A DNA stretch of 12,295 nucleotides from CAYSPU01 sp964432995 (GCA_964432995.1 CAYSPU010000183.1:1-12295); one strand, 5' to 3'; positions 1 through 8,076 are shown, numbered from the stretch's first letter. A program made the numbers and translations. The notes: a model not told the origin generated them from the sequence alone.

Positions 1-1268
1 ACGGCTTGCTGGCTTTGGACCGGGACGATCGTGACCAGGTAGATGTAGTTGGCCGAATCGGGCGGACGGTAGTTGAAGGGGGCGATGCCGGTGCCCGTCT
101 TGAGCACCTGGTAGACCTTGCTGCCCAGGACCTGGGGCAGGTCGCCGAAATCGAAGTCGCTGCCGCGGCGTCCCCCGCGGGCGAAGTAGTGTCGGGCGGC
201 CTTGTTGGCATGCAAGACCGACAGGTCGCGCGCCACCACTACGCAGCCGCTGCTGAGCTGGCGGAGGACGTCGGTCATCATCTCGCTGTTGGCGGCAAGC
301 TGGTCGTGGAGCCAGATGTTTCTGATGGCCAGCCCGAGCGCCTCGAGGAGGTGGAATATCAGCTCGAGTTCGGCGTTGGCGAGCGGCTCGCCGGTGACCC
401 GCCCGTCAAAGAGGGCAACGCCGACCAGCGTCTCACGGTCGGGAACCGGGATGGCCACCTGGACCCCGAGCAGTTCGAACTCCTTCTGGATGGCGGGATC
501 GGCCTGCGCCTCGCGGCTGTCGCGACGGAGGATACGGCCGTGGCGGTAGAGGTGGCCGCCGATGCCGCCGTCGAACGTGAGCTTGAAGTGCTCGAGCAAC
601 CCCTGCGACAGGCCGATGGCGCAGGAGGAGCGCAGGAGCGGGGGTTCTTCCGAGGGCCGGGACCCGCCGAATCTGGGTGTGGATTGGCGGAGGAACAGCG
701 CGGAGCGGTTCACCCCGATGATCTCACGCAGGAGCAGAAGGAACTGCTTCAGTAGAGCCTCGGCGCAGAGGGAGTGACTGAGAATGGCCGAGAGGTCGCG
801 CAGTGCCTGCAGCGAGGCGGGTATGCCGTGGGGCGCCTCGGCGGCAGCCGGCTCGCTGAAGGGGATCAGAAACGGCGCCGCGGCCGCCGGGGGCGTCGCC
901 TGCGCCCCGGAGGAAGCCCACAGACGATCGAGCAACGCCACGAGGATGCGCGGTTTCACCGGCTTGGTGAGCACGTGACGGACTCCCTGGACGTAAGCCT
1001 CTTCTTCCCACTCCCATCCCTTGGCTTCCGTGAAGACCAGCAGCGGACACGAAGGCAACCGGCGACGGATCTTCTCCACCATCCAGATTCCCTGCACGTG
1101 CACCTGCTCCACGTCGACGATACAGGCGTCCAGGAACGCCGCGGTAAGAAGCGGTTCGGCTTCTTCAGTGTCGGTGCGGTGGACGACGCGGTAGGAATCG
1201 GCACTGAGCGCCGTGCGGATCGCATCCGCAAAGCCGGGGTGCGGTGCCAGCACCAGGATGGTTTTCAT
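1..1268 (-). CDS. REC-GAF-PAS signalling protein, 3' end cut by window edge
   Basis: An open reading frame runs from an ATG at 1268 off the left edge, giving 422 residues without a stop. Residues 1-118 have a receiver-like fold: beta-1 ILVL, putative phospho-acceptor D52 in CIVDVEQ, T80 in LVFTEA and K102 in LTKPVKP. The acidic pair that normally follows beta-1 (DD/DE) is replaced by APHP, so Mg2+ binding and phosphorylation may be impaired. An Ala/Pro linker follows. Residues about 155-320 resemble a GAF domain (DLSAILSHSLCAEALLKQF at its start), and a PAS-like segment begins at about 325 (SSGCVVVARDLSVLHANKAA). The part beyond the edge may hold a kinase or other output; this cannot be seen. 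The gene has the same orientation as the upstream signalling operon but is separated by 177 bp, so it may have its own promoter. No Shine-Dalgarno sequence precedes the ATG. Domain calls are from pattern recognition only. Confidence 0.8.
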   Translation of the reverse strand, partial: MKTILVLAPHPGFADAIRTALSADSYRVVHRTDTEEAEPLLTAAFLDACIVDVEQVHVQGIWMVEKIRRRLPSCPLLVFTEAKGWEWEEEAYVQGVRHVLTKPVKPRILVALLDRLWASSGAQATPPAAAAPFLIPFSEPAAAEAPHGIPASLQALRDLSAILSHSLCAEALLKQFLLLLREIIGVNRSALFLRQSTPRFGGSRPSEEPPLLRSSCAIGLSQGLLEHFKLTFDGGIGGHLYRHGRILRRDSREAQADPAIQKEFELLGVQVAIPVPDRETLVGVALFDGRVTGEPLANAELELIFHLLEALGLAIRNIWLHDQLAANSEMMTDVLRQLSSGCVVVARDLSVLHANKAARHYFARGGRRGSDFDFGDLPQVLGSKVYQVLKTGTGIAPFNYRPPDSANYIYLVTIVPVQSQQA

Positions 1269-1372
1269 GTTTCGGTCATGCGGACCCGATTACAGCCAGG
1301 GCCTTCAGTCATTCTCCGGAGGCGGCCTCCCGCAGTCCGCCATGAACCGAGGCAAACCTGTGTCACGCAGTA

Positions 1373-1400
1373 ATTAACGCCATATTGGCGGCTGTGGCAA
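1373..1400 (-). promoter_or_regulatory. weak candidate promoter with an inverted repeat in its spacer
   Basis: In the 177-bp gap before the REC-GAF-PAS gene, the minus strand reads TTGCCA (1400-1395), 16 bp of spacer, then GTTAAT (1378-1373). These match the sigma-70 -35 and -10 consensus at 5 and 4 of 6 positions. The spacer contains the perfect inverted repeat CGCCA-ATA-TGGCG (1378-1390), a possible operator. The rest of the gap shows only short GC-rich inverted repeats. This is a consensus match only, without further support. Confidence 0.25.
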
Positions 1401-1445
1401 CAACGGATTTCCCGCAACGGAATCTGCCGCCCCGCGGCACAGCCC

Positions 1446-2654
1446 CTACCTTGGCTTTGGGATCCGTGCCACCGCGAATGGGCCGTGAATTTCCTCGTCG
1501 AAAAGGGAGAGCCGGATGACGCGGTCCTTGCCGAAGCTTCTGGCGACCACAAGCCTCCTGCCCGTCAGTACCGTGCGCCAGCCGCCGGGGTCGAGTGACC
1601 GCAATCCCGCCTGGTGACGGACCAGATGGCTGTCGAGGAGGCTCTGGTCGGTCGAGACGGTCACATCGCGATACTCGTCGCCGCGGTGGTGCTCCCCGGA
1701 GAGAGTCACGTAGAAGCCCGATCTGAAGTCTCCCGGTCTCTTCCTGTCCAGATACTCCAGTGTGTGTTCGCTCGCGCCCTGCCTCGGTGTCGTCACGCCG
1801 AGCAGCGCGGTCACTTCGTCTCTGGTCATGGAGATTCGGACGCCGCGGCAGTCGCCGGAATACCGTTCGTCGAAGGCCAACGAGTAGACCTTCTCCCATT
1901 CGGCAGTCTGGCGGACGCAGCAGCAGATTCCGAGGGTGGGATACTCCAGACGCGCGTAACGACCGTAACGGACCGCCTCACGGACGTCTCGGTACAGGTC
2001 GGTCTCCACCGCGCATGGTCCCAGGGCCTTCTCCACTTCGGCGCGCGACATTCCGATGCGGAGCGGAGGGGTTGGGCCCTTGGAGCGAATGTGCCCGCGG
2101 GCTTCATCGCCGTACATGCCGTCGGGGTGAAGGGACAAGTAACTCCCGTACGAGGCCTCCGTGTCGGCCAGGTAGGCTTCCAGCCAGTCGATGCTGTCGA
2201 TGGCCGCGCGCGCCTGGCCGACGTATTCGCCATTGGGCGCCGCGGCGAGGTATCGTGACAGTGCCTCGCGGGGGTCGCCGGGGACCTTGCCCGAAGAGCC
2301 TTCGCCAAAGAGCAGTCTCCGGAGATCCTTCCTGACGAGCCAGGCGTTGGGTCCGCGGGGATAGGTTTCCAGGTGTTTCAGGTATGCCTCCAGCGTATCG
2401 CGCTTCCCGGCGTCGGCGTAGGCGAGGCTTTCGAGGATGCCCAGAGCCCGCTCGGCGTGCTTTCCCTGCGGGTACCGGGCAAGGTAGTCGCGGGCCGCCT
2501 CGCCCGTCTTGTCGGCCCACATCTGCTTCAACTGTCTGTCCTCCCGAGTGTCTCCGCAACCGGTTGCCAGGAGGAACAGCGCGGCGACAAGGACGCGTCG
2601 CGGCCGGAGAAGTGGGGCGAGGGATCGCATCGAGAGGGAGGAGCCTTTGCGCAT
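1446..2654 (-). CDS. lipoprotein with TPR-like repeats and two BamE/SmpA-like motifs
   Basis: A 402-residue protein. The N-terminus has basic residues, a hydrophobic stretch (VLVAALFLLATG) and a lipobox LATGC with Cys33, so it is probably a lipoprotein exported by Sec and lipidated. A second Met at residue 9 (position 2630) would give a more typical 24-residue signal peptide; neither start has a clear ribosome binding site. Residues 52-190 contain about four degenerate units of the form YL..YP.G....A (DYLARYPQGKHAERA, RYLAAAPNGEYVGQA), like the TPR-type repeats of BamD-like proteins. Two related motifs follow, RIGMSRAEVEKALGPC (199-214) and RISMTRDEVTALLGVT (273-288). They resemble the start of the SmpA/OmlA (BamE) fold. 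A run of three Cys (244-246) is unusual. The gene starts 9 bp after the stop of the REC-HK gene and probably belongs to that operon. Its function is unknown; an envelope or protein-interaction role is an inference. Confidence 0.75.
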   Translation of the reverse strand: MRKGSSLSMRSLAPLLRPRRVLVAALFLLATGCGDTREDRQLKQMWADKTGEAARDYLARYPQGKHAERALGILESLAYADAGKRDTLEAYLKHLETYPRGPNAWLVRKDLRRLLFGEGSSGKVPGDPREALSRYLAAAPNGEYVGQARAAIDSIDWLEAYLADTEASYGSYLSLHPDGMYGDEARGHIRSKGPTPPLRIGMSRAEVEKALGPCAVETDLYRDVREAVRYGRYARLEYPTLGICCCVRQTAEWEKVYSLAFDERYSGDCRGVRISMTRDEVTALLGVTTPRQGASEHTLEYLDRKRPGDFRSGFYVTLSGEHHRGDEYRDVTVSTDQSLLDSHLVRHQAGLRSLDPGGWRTVLTGRRLVVARSFGKDRVIRLSLFDEEIHGPFAVARIPKPR

Positions 2655-2663
2655 GGGTGGGGT

Positions 2664-3956
2664 TCACGCCGGTGGCGGAGAAGCCTTGCCGGGTGGGGCG
2701 CCGGTCAAGTGTTCTTCCCAGAGTTCCTCGTTGAGGAAGACGCGTTCGAGGAAGAGTTGGCTTTCCTCAACAATGGGGAGTTGAGCGGGGTTGACCGGGA
2801 TCTTGAGGAGGAAGGTGGTCCCTTTGCCTTCGGTGCTCTGGGCGATGATCTTCCCGCCATGTTGATGGGCGATGAAGAAACAGGCCATCAGGCGGAGACC
2901 GTATTCGCTCGGGCTGTCGGTCCGCACCATGAAAGGATCGAACAGGAGTCGAAGGGCGTCTTTGGGAAGGCCGGGGCCGTCGTCGCGCACTTCGATGCGG
3001 ACGTGGGGTTCCCGGGTGTTTTCGCAATGGGCGCAGGCGTGGAAAGCGATGTGGCAGCCGCTGGGCAGGGAGACCAGTTCGTCTTCGAGCAGGAGTTCGA
3101 AGAGGCGGCTGAAGCGCTTGTGGTCGACGGTGAGGTGAGTGAGCGCGGGGGGGATGTGGTTTTCCGCCCGGAGTCCACGTTCGGCGAGGGCGGGCTGGAA
3201 CTTCTCGATGACCAAGTCAATGACGTCGCGGAGGCGGACGACGTCTTTGAACTCGAAGGCGGGTTTCTCAGCGGCGAGCCAGAGGTCTTTGAGGAGGTGG
3301 TTGATGCGTTCGACCTGGGCCTGGACACTCTGGTGGTATTCTTTCCAGAAGTCAGGCTGCCGCAGGGAGGCCAGATTGACTCCTTCGGCCTCCAGCTTGG
3401 AGGGGGTCAGATCGAGGAAGGTCTTGACGGAGACCAGGGCGTTGCGGATGTGGTGGCTGAGGCCGGCGGCGAGGAGCCCGAGGCTGAGGAGGCGGTCGGC
3501 GATCATCAGGTTGTGGAGAATGGACATCTTCTCCTTGATGAGCTGGTCGCGCTCCCGGCTGAGGAGGAAGAAGTCGAGGGCGCGTTTGAGGAGGGTTTCC
3601 AGGGCGGGCGGGTCCCAGGGTTTGGTGACGTATTTGTAGATGGCGCCGGTATTGACCGACTGGATGGCGGCGTCCATGTCGGCGTAAGCGGTGACGAGGA
3701 TGCGGAGGACGTGCGGCTGCCGGTGGCGGGCCTGTTCGAGCAGCCAGACACCCTTGTGGCCCGGCATGCGCTGGTCCGTCATCAGCACGCCGATCTCGGG
3801 CCCATGCTGCTGGAGGAGCCGCAGGCCCTCCTGGGCGGACTGCGCCGTCAGTACGCGGAACTGCTCGCCGAAAGCGCGGGCGAAATTGCGCAGAGACTTC
3901 TCTTCGTCGTCCACGTAGAGGATGGCAAATCTCCGGTAATCGGCGGGAGTGGTCAT
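2664..3956 (-). CDS. PhcR-like response regulator with histidine kinase-like output domain
   Basis: A 430-residue soluble protein. Residues 9-125 are a receiver domain: D16/D17 in YVDDEE, phospho-acceptor D61 in MTDQRMPG, T89 and K112 in VTKPW. A helical linker (125-150) leads to an H-box-like motif GLSHHIRNAL with putative phospho-His H168, then a dimerisation helix. A HATPase region covers about 270-388, with G1 motif RDDGPG (D325), F-box FDPF and a G2-like segment EYGLRL. The N-box is degenerate: the usual NLLxNA appears as ELLLEDE (287-293), with E291 where the Mg-ATP-binding Asn should be. A small HACAHC cluster (306-311) is present. REC followed by an HK-like output is the layout described for Ralstonia PhcR. 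The ATG overlaps the stop of the upstream kinase gene in ATGA, which indicates translational coupling. Phosphotransfer from the upstream kinase to D61 is an inference. Confidence 0.85.
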   Translation of the reverse strand: MTTPADYRRFAILYVDDEEKSLRNFARAFGEQFRVLTAQSAQEGLRLLQQHGPEIGVLMTDQRMPGHKGVWLLEQARHRQPHVLRILVTAYADMDAAIQSVNTGAIYKYVTKPWDPPALETLLKRALDFFLLSRERDQLIKEKMSILHNLMIADRLLSLGLLAAGLSHHIRNALVSVKTFLDLTPSKLEAEGVNLASLRQPDFWKEYHQSVQAQVERINHLLKDLWLAAEKPAFEFKDVVRLRDVIDLVIEKFQPALAERGLRAENHIPPALTHLTVDHKRFSRLFELLLEDELVSLPSGCHIAFHACAHCENTREPHVRIEVRDDGPGLPKDALRLLFDPFMVRTDSPSEYGLRLMACFFIAHQHGGKIIAQSTEGKGTTFLLKIPVNPAQLPIVEESQLFLERVFLNEELWEEHLTGAPPGKASPPPA

Positions 3957-6667
3957 GGCAGGCTGGGGAGTCGGGGTGGAGTGAGGAGTCGCAGCGTGAA
4001 CTCGGTGAACGCGCCCGGTTCGCTCCGGACCCGGATCGATCCGCCGAACTCCTGGAGGATCCGATAGGTGATGCTCAGGCCGAGGCCGAGGCCCTTGCCG
4101 ACTTCCTTGGTGGTGAAGAACGGATCGAAGATCTGGCCGAGAATGGCGGGTTCGATCCCGGGGCCGTTGTCGTGCACGGTGATGACGATGTTGTTCTCTT
4201 CCGGGCTGGCCTGGATCCGGATGGCGGCCTGGGAGTCGGTGAAGGGCTTCTGGCGGAGGGCGTCCACGGAGTTCTGAAGCAGGTTGACAAAGACCTGGAC
4301 GAGGCGGTTGTGGTTGGCGCGGACCTGGAGCGTTTCGTCGACCTGGACTTCAATGGCGATGTCGTCTTTCCATTCGTGGCTGAGAAAGCGCAGGGCCATG
4401 TCGACAGCGGGGCGGAGGGGGACGTCCTCCGGCGGGCCATGGCTGGGATGGCTGAAGGAGCGGAGATCGGCGACGATGTTCTTGACGCGGCGGAGGCCGT
4501 CTTCGATGTCGGTGAGGATCTCGGAGATTTCGGGGTGGAGTTCGCGGGGGAGCTGTTTCTGTCGGCTGCGGAGGCTGTAGAGACCGGTGGTGGCGAAGTT
4601 GAGGGGGTTGTTGATCTCGTGGATGATCCCCGCGGTGAGGCGGCCGAGGGAGGCGAGCTTCTCGGCCTGGACCAGGTGGATCTCGGTTTCCTTGAGTTGC
4701 TCGATGGTCTTTGCCAGGGCGGCATTCTGTTGGGCCAACTCGCGCTGGAGGTGCGTGCTGGCGACCAGGTTGCGCACCCGGACGCCGAGTTCGGTGGTGG
4801 AGAACGGTTTGGTGAGGAAATCACTGGCGCCCGCGGACAACGAGGCGAGTTTGGTTTCGTCGTCCGCCCTCGCGGTGAGGATCAGGACGGGGGTGCTGCG
4901 GGTGGCTTCGGCCTGGCGCAGTTCGCGGCAGGCCTGCAAGCCGTCCACGTCCGGCATCATCATGTCGAGCAGAATGACGTCCGGTTGCTGCGCGACGGCG
5001 CGTTCCACGGCCTCGCGTCCGTTGCTGGCTTCGATGACGGCGTAGTCCTCGCGGAGTTGCGACGCCAGAAAGCCGCGCATGCCGGGTTCATCGTCGGCGA
5101 CGAGGACGGTGCCGCTGCGATGGGATGGCCGACGGGTGGCTGCGGCGCGCGCGGGGGCAGAATCCGGTTTCGAGCTGAGGGCGGGGAAGAAGTCGGCGCG
5201 GCGGTAGAGATGCGTGAGCCGCTCGTCGGAGCTGTCGCGGGGGAGGGGACGTGCGTTTGAAGTCGGCGTGGCGGCGGCGATCGCATCCGGCGCTGGCGGT
5301 GGGGAAGCGGTGGCCGGCGGCAAGGTGGGGAGCTGGAAGTTGAGGCGGACGGTGAAGGTGGTTCCGTGACCCTCGACGCTGTGGACGGAGACGCGGCCGC
5401 CTTGGGCTTCGGTGAGTTCCTTGACCAGGGCGAGGCCGATGCCGGTGCCGGGGTGCTTGCGTCGGGCGGAGCTGTCCGCCTGCCAGAAGCGGCGGAAGAC
5501 ATTGGGGAGCTGGCTGGCAGGGATGCCAATGCCGGTGTCGGCGACCTCCAGGACGAGTTCGTCGGCCTCCCGCGTGGCGCGGAGTTCGACCCGCCCGCCG
5601 GCCGGAGTGAATTTGAGGGCGTTGAAGAGCAGGTTGAGCAGGATCTTCTCGAGCTTGTCGCGGTCGAGGAGGGCGGTGCCGAGTTCAGGGGAGACACGCG
5701 CCGTGAGCTCGAGTTGTTTGTCGTGGGCGGTGGGGCGGAGGGTGCTGACGAGGCCCTGGAGGAGATCCGGGAGCACGATGGGTTCCGGGCGCACGTCCAT
5801 GACGCCGGATTCGAGGCGCACGAGGTCGAGGAGGTCGTTGATGAGTTTGAGCAGGCGCATGCCGTTGGCCTGCATGGTGCGGAGGAGTTCGCGCGCGCTC
5901 TCGCCGCCCGAAGCGTCGGGGCGACGGAGGAGGGTCTCGAGCGGGGCGAGGAGGAGGGTCAGGGGGGTGCGCAGTTCGTGGCTGATGTTGGCGAAGAAGT
6001 GGCTCTTGAGTTCGTCCAGTTCCTTCAGTTTGCGGTTGTTCTCCTCGAGTTTCCGGCGGTCCTGATCCAACTGGAAGCGCAGGACGAACTCGCGGTAGCG
6101 GAATTGGTTGAGGAAGTAGGTGCCCGTGACCACGATGATTCCGGTCATGCCGAGGAAGTAGAGGTTGTTGGCGAAGAGACTGGGGGTGTTCAGCCCCGGG
6201 TTGGCGTGCGCCGACGCTTGCTGGAGGAAACAGGCTCCCAAGTACATGGCGAGTACCAGGGAGACGGCCACCAGGCTTTCGCGGAAGGTCCAGTTCAGCA
6301 CGAAGCCCACGACCAACAGCACGAGGTTCAACCCGGCGTAATACGGCGACTCGGGTCCCTGCGTGGTGTAGATCATGTAGGAGATCGCCGCCGCCGGGAT
6401 GAGGACCAGGGTGACGCCGAAGAACCGATAGTGCCGGCGTCCAAAGGGAGTGAGCAAGATGGCCAGAAAGACACCGATGGCGGCCGAGCAGAGCAACCGC
6501 AGATAGAGGAACTGCTCGGCGTGCTTCGGGTACACCTGGTAGTCTAGCACCACGAAGGACGGGACCAGGATCATCCCCAGGACACAAGCCACCTTGAACT
6601 TCGAGATGGTGACCTCCCGATCGTAGTCCTTGTAGGCCTGCCGGATCGCCTCTTGGGGAGCGTTCAT
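3953..6667 (-). CDS. PhcS-like six-TM hybrid sensor kinase, HK-REC-HK
   Basis: A 904-residue inner-membrane sensor kinase. Six hydrophobic helices are visible at about 25-41, 53-72, 81-99, 110-126, 130-149 and 166-186. A charged coiled coil (195-222) follows. First kinase core: H-box FANISHELRTPL with H230, N-box NLLFNA (N345, N349), G1 ADTGIG (D377) and G2 GTGIGLAL (407-414). A Pro/Ala-rich linker (445-515) leads to a receiver: D525/D526, phospho-acceptor D568 in LLDMMMPD, T598 and K620 in TKPF. A coiled coil (640-670) then precedes a second kinase core: H-box GIIHEINNPL (H683), N-box NLLQNS (N799), G1 DNGPG (D833) and G2 GLGLGLS. All catalytic residues look intact. The start is the ATG that overlaps the methyltransferase stop as ATGA; the frame remains open upstream of it, but that part is out of frame with the upstream gene. 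Six TM helices without a large periplasmic domain suit a lipophilic signal, as in PhcS, LqsS and CqsS. Ligand identity is an inference. Confidence 0.88.
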   Translation of the reverse strand: MNAPQEAIRQAYKDYDREVTISKFKVACVLGMILVPSFVVLDYQVYPKHAEQFLYLRLLCSAAIGVFLAILLTPFGRRHYRFFGVTLVLIPAAAISYMIYTTQGPESPYYAGLNLVLLVVGFVLNWTFRESLVAVSLVLAMYLGACFLQQASAHANPGLNTPSLFANNLYFLGMTGIIVVTGTYFLNQFRYREFVLRFQLDQDRRKLEENNRKLKELDELKSHFFANISHELRTPLTLLLAPLETLLRRPDASGGESARELLRTMQANGMRLLKLINDLLDLVRLESGVMDVRPEPIVLPDLLQGLVSTLRPTAHDKQLELTARVSPELGTALLDRDKLEKILLNLLFNALKFTPAGGRVELRATREADELVLEVADTGIGIPASQLPNVFRRFWQADSSARRKHPGTGIGLALVKELTEAQGGRVSVHSVEGHGTTFTVRLNFQLPTLPPATASPPPAPDAIAAATPTSNARPLPRDSSDERLTHLYRRADFFPALSSKPDSAPARAAATRRPSHRSGTVLVADDEPGMRGFLASQLREDYAVIEASNGREAVERAVAQQPDVILLDMMMPDVDGLQACRELRQAEATRSTPVLILTARADDETKLASLSAGASDFLTKPFSTTELGVRVRNLVASTHLQRELAQQNAALAKTIEQLKETEIHLVQAEKLASLGRLTAGIIHEINNPLNFATTGLYSLRSRQKQLPRELHPEISEILTDIEDGLRRVKNIVADLRSFSHPSHGPPEDVPLRPAVDMALRFLSHEWKDDIAIEVQVDETLQVRANHNRLVQVFVNLLQNSVDALRQKPFTDSQAAIRIQASPEENNIVITVHDNGPGIEPAILGQIFDPFFTTKEVGKGLGLGLSITYRILQEFGGSIRVRSEPGAFTEFTLRLLTPPRLPSLP

Positions 6668-8076
6668 GACGGAGGCCGCGCCCCGGGCTTGGTCACCTCG
6701 AGGAAATGGTTGACGGACGTGGGCTCGGAGCGGACCACGCACTGATCCAGAGGGGCTTCGGGCGGCCGGAACTCGAGCAGTTCGGGACCGCGCCGGTAGA
6801 TCAAGTGCCAGTCCAGCAGAAACTCCATCATGCTGCGGAACGGTTTGCAGTCGTCCATGTTGGACACCACCACCCGTCCCCCGGGAGCCGTCCAGTCGTA
6901 GAAGACCGACACCAACTGGCGGCAGACGGCGTCGGCAAGATAATCGAACAACCCGGCGCAGTAGATGAGATCGTAGTCCCGGTCGTCCCGGTCGGCCACG
7001 CGCTGTCCGCCGGCGGCCAGGCGCAGCAGGTGTTGCGCGGAAAGGCGACGGGTCTGGATCCGCGGCGTGCGCCCCCGGTGCCGGCAGGCCTCGGTGAGGC
7101 TGCGCTCGGCGAAGTCCAGCGGTGCCTGGTCGAAATCCAGGAGCGTGACGTCCAGGTGATTGGCAAGCGGAGAGGCGCGGACGACGTTTTCGATCTCGCG
7201 GGCGGGGCCGCAGCCGAGGCTGAGCACCCGTGCCCGCCGGTGGTTTCGGTGGGCCCGCGCCGCGGTCTGCGTCACCAGCGATTCGAGGTGGGCGACGCGG
7301 TTGCGGACGGATTGGGCCGGCCACTGGCGCACGAGCCAGTAGTGGACAAGGCGGGAGAAGAGGTCCGGGCCCTCCGGCGCCTGCCGGTGGATCATGTTCA
7401 TCAACTCATAATCCCCGGCGTAGCCCAGCGGCTTCTGGAACGAGCGGTAGCCAAACGGTGTGCAGAGGAAGAACGGGCTCAGCAACTGGCGGGCGAAATG
7501 GCGGTGCGCCGGACGGTCCTCCGCCTCCACACTGCCGGCCACTTCTTCGAAGCGGTCGTGCATGCGATCGATCGTTCCGACGACGTCCTGTCCCAGGAGC
7601 ATCAACGTCTCGTCCGGGAGGCCGACGTTCGCGTAGCGGGTGGGGAGACGCAGTTCCACCTGGTTGGCCCACAGCCGGAGCTCGCTGAGGTAACTCTGGA
7701 GGTCGGCGACGATGGTCTTGAACTCGGTTCGAACACAATAGTGCTTCTGCCAGGCTTGGACGAAGTCGTGGTAGATGGCCCGGAGGTTCGGAGGCGTGCC
7801 GTTCGAAGCATACTCGGGCAGATTGAGACCGGGCTCCTCGAGTTCGACTTCGCACAGCGTGATGTGGCCGGTGTCGACCAGGCCGGTGACGACGGTCTTG
7901 CCTTGGTAGGCGGTCTCGAAGCCAACCAACACGGTCAGGGGATCGAGAACCTTCGACGTCCGCAAATCCAACTGCGGGTCGAGGACCTGAAAGACCAGCG
8001 CGCGTCGGGCGAGGCGCACCACGGTACACCGTACCTGATGCCCCTCGTCGTCGAGGAACGTGACCAAGCAGTCCAT
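6664..8076 (-). CDS. PhcB-like SAM-dependent methyltransferase (3-OH fatty acid methyl ester synthase family)
   Basis: A 470-residue protein. The C-terminal half is a class I Rossmann methyltransferase: SAM-binding motif I VLSLGCGPAREIE (284-296), acidic motif TLLDFDQAPLDFAE (311-324), DLIYCAGLFDYL (369-380) and GGRVVVSNM (399-407). Before it lies the block RSFQKPLGYAGDYELMN (211-227). This K-P-x-G-Y-x-G-D-Y/F pattern is characteristic of proteins annotated as extracellular-factor 3-hydroxypalmitic acid methyl ester biosynthesis proteins, the family of Ralstonia PhcB. The first 80 or so residues look beta-rich and may be a PilZ-like domain; this is weak. A mainly helical region (95-200) links the two. 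It is the first gene of the operon and overlaps the sensor kinase by ATGA. It likely methylates a fatty acid or acyl derivative to make a diffusible signal; product chain length cannot be told. A different small-molecule methyltransferase role remains possible. Confidence 0.82.
   Translation of the reverse strand: MDCLVTFLDDEGHQVRCTVVRLARRALVFQVLDPQLDLRTSKVLDPLTVLVGFETAYQGKTVVTGLVDTGHITLCEVELEEPGLNLPEYASNGTPPNLRAIYHDFVQAWQKHYCVRTEFKTIVADLQSYLSELRLWANQVELRLPTRYANVGLPDETLMLLGQDVVGTIDRMHDRFEEVAGSVEAEDRPAHRHFARQLLSPFFLCTPFGYRSFQKPLGYAGDYELMNMIHRQAPEGPDLFSRLVHYWLVRQWPAQSVRNRVAHLESLVTQTAARAHRNHRRARVLSLGCGPAREIENVVRASPLANHLDVTLLDFDQAPLDFAERSLTEACRHRGRTPRIQTRRLSAQHLLRLAAGGQRVADRDDRDYDLIYCAGLFDYLADAVCRQLVSVFYDWTAPGGRVVVSNMDDCKPFRSMMEFLLDWHLIYRRGPELLEFRPPEAPLDQCVVRSEPTSVNHFLEVTKPGARPPS

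Noticed and set aside
2373..4067. 564-codon plus-strand open frame rich in Glu, Gly, Val and Phe
   Set aside because: It is antisense to the REC-HK and lipoprotein genes and spans their junction. It has no recognisable motifs, and its composition is that of the complement of high-GC coding DNA.
6668..7324. N-terminal extension of the sensor kinase frame up to 7324
   Set aside because: The added residues are Arg/Pro-rich and lie wholly within the methyltransferase gene in another frame. The ATGA-coupled ATG at 6667 gives a normal sensor N-terminus.
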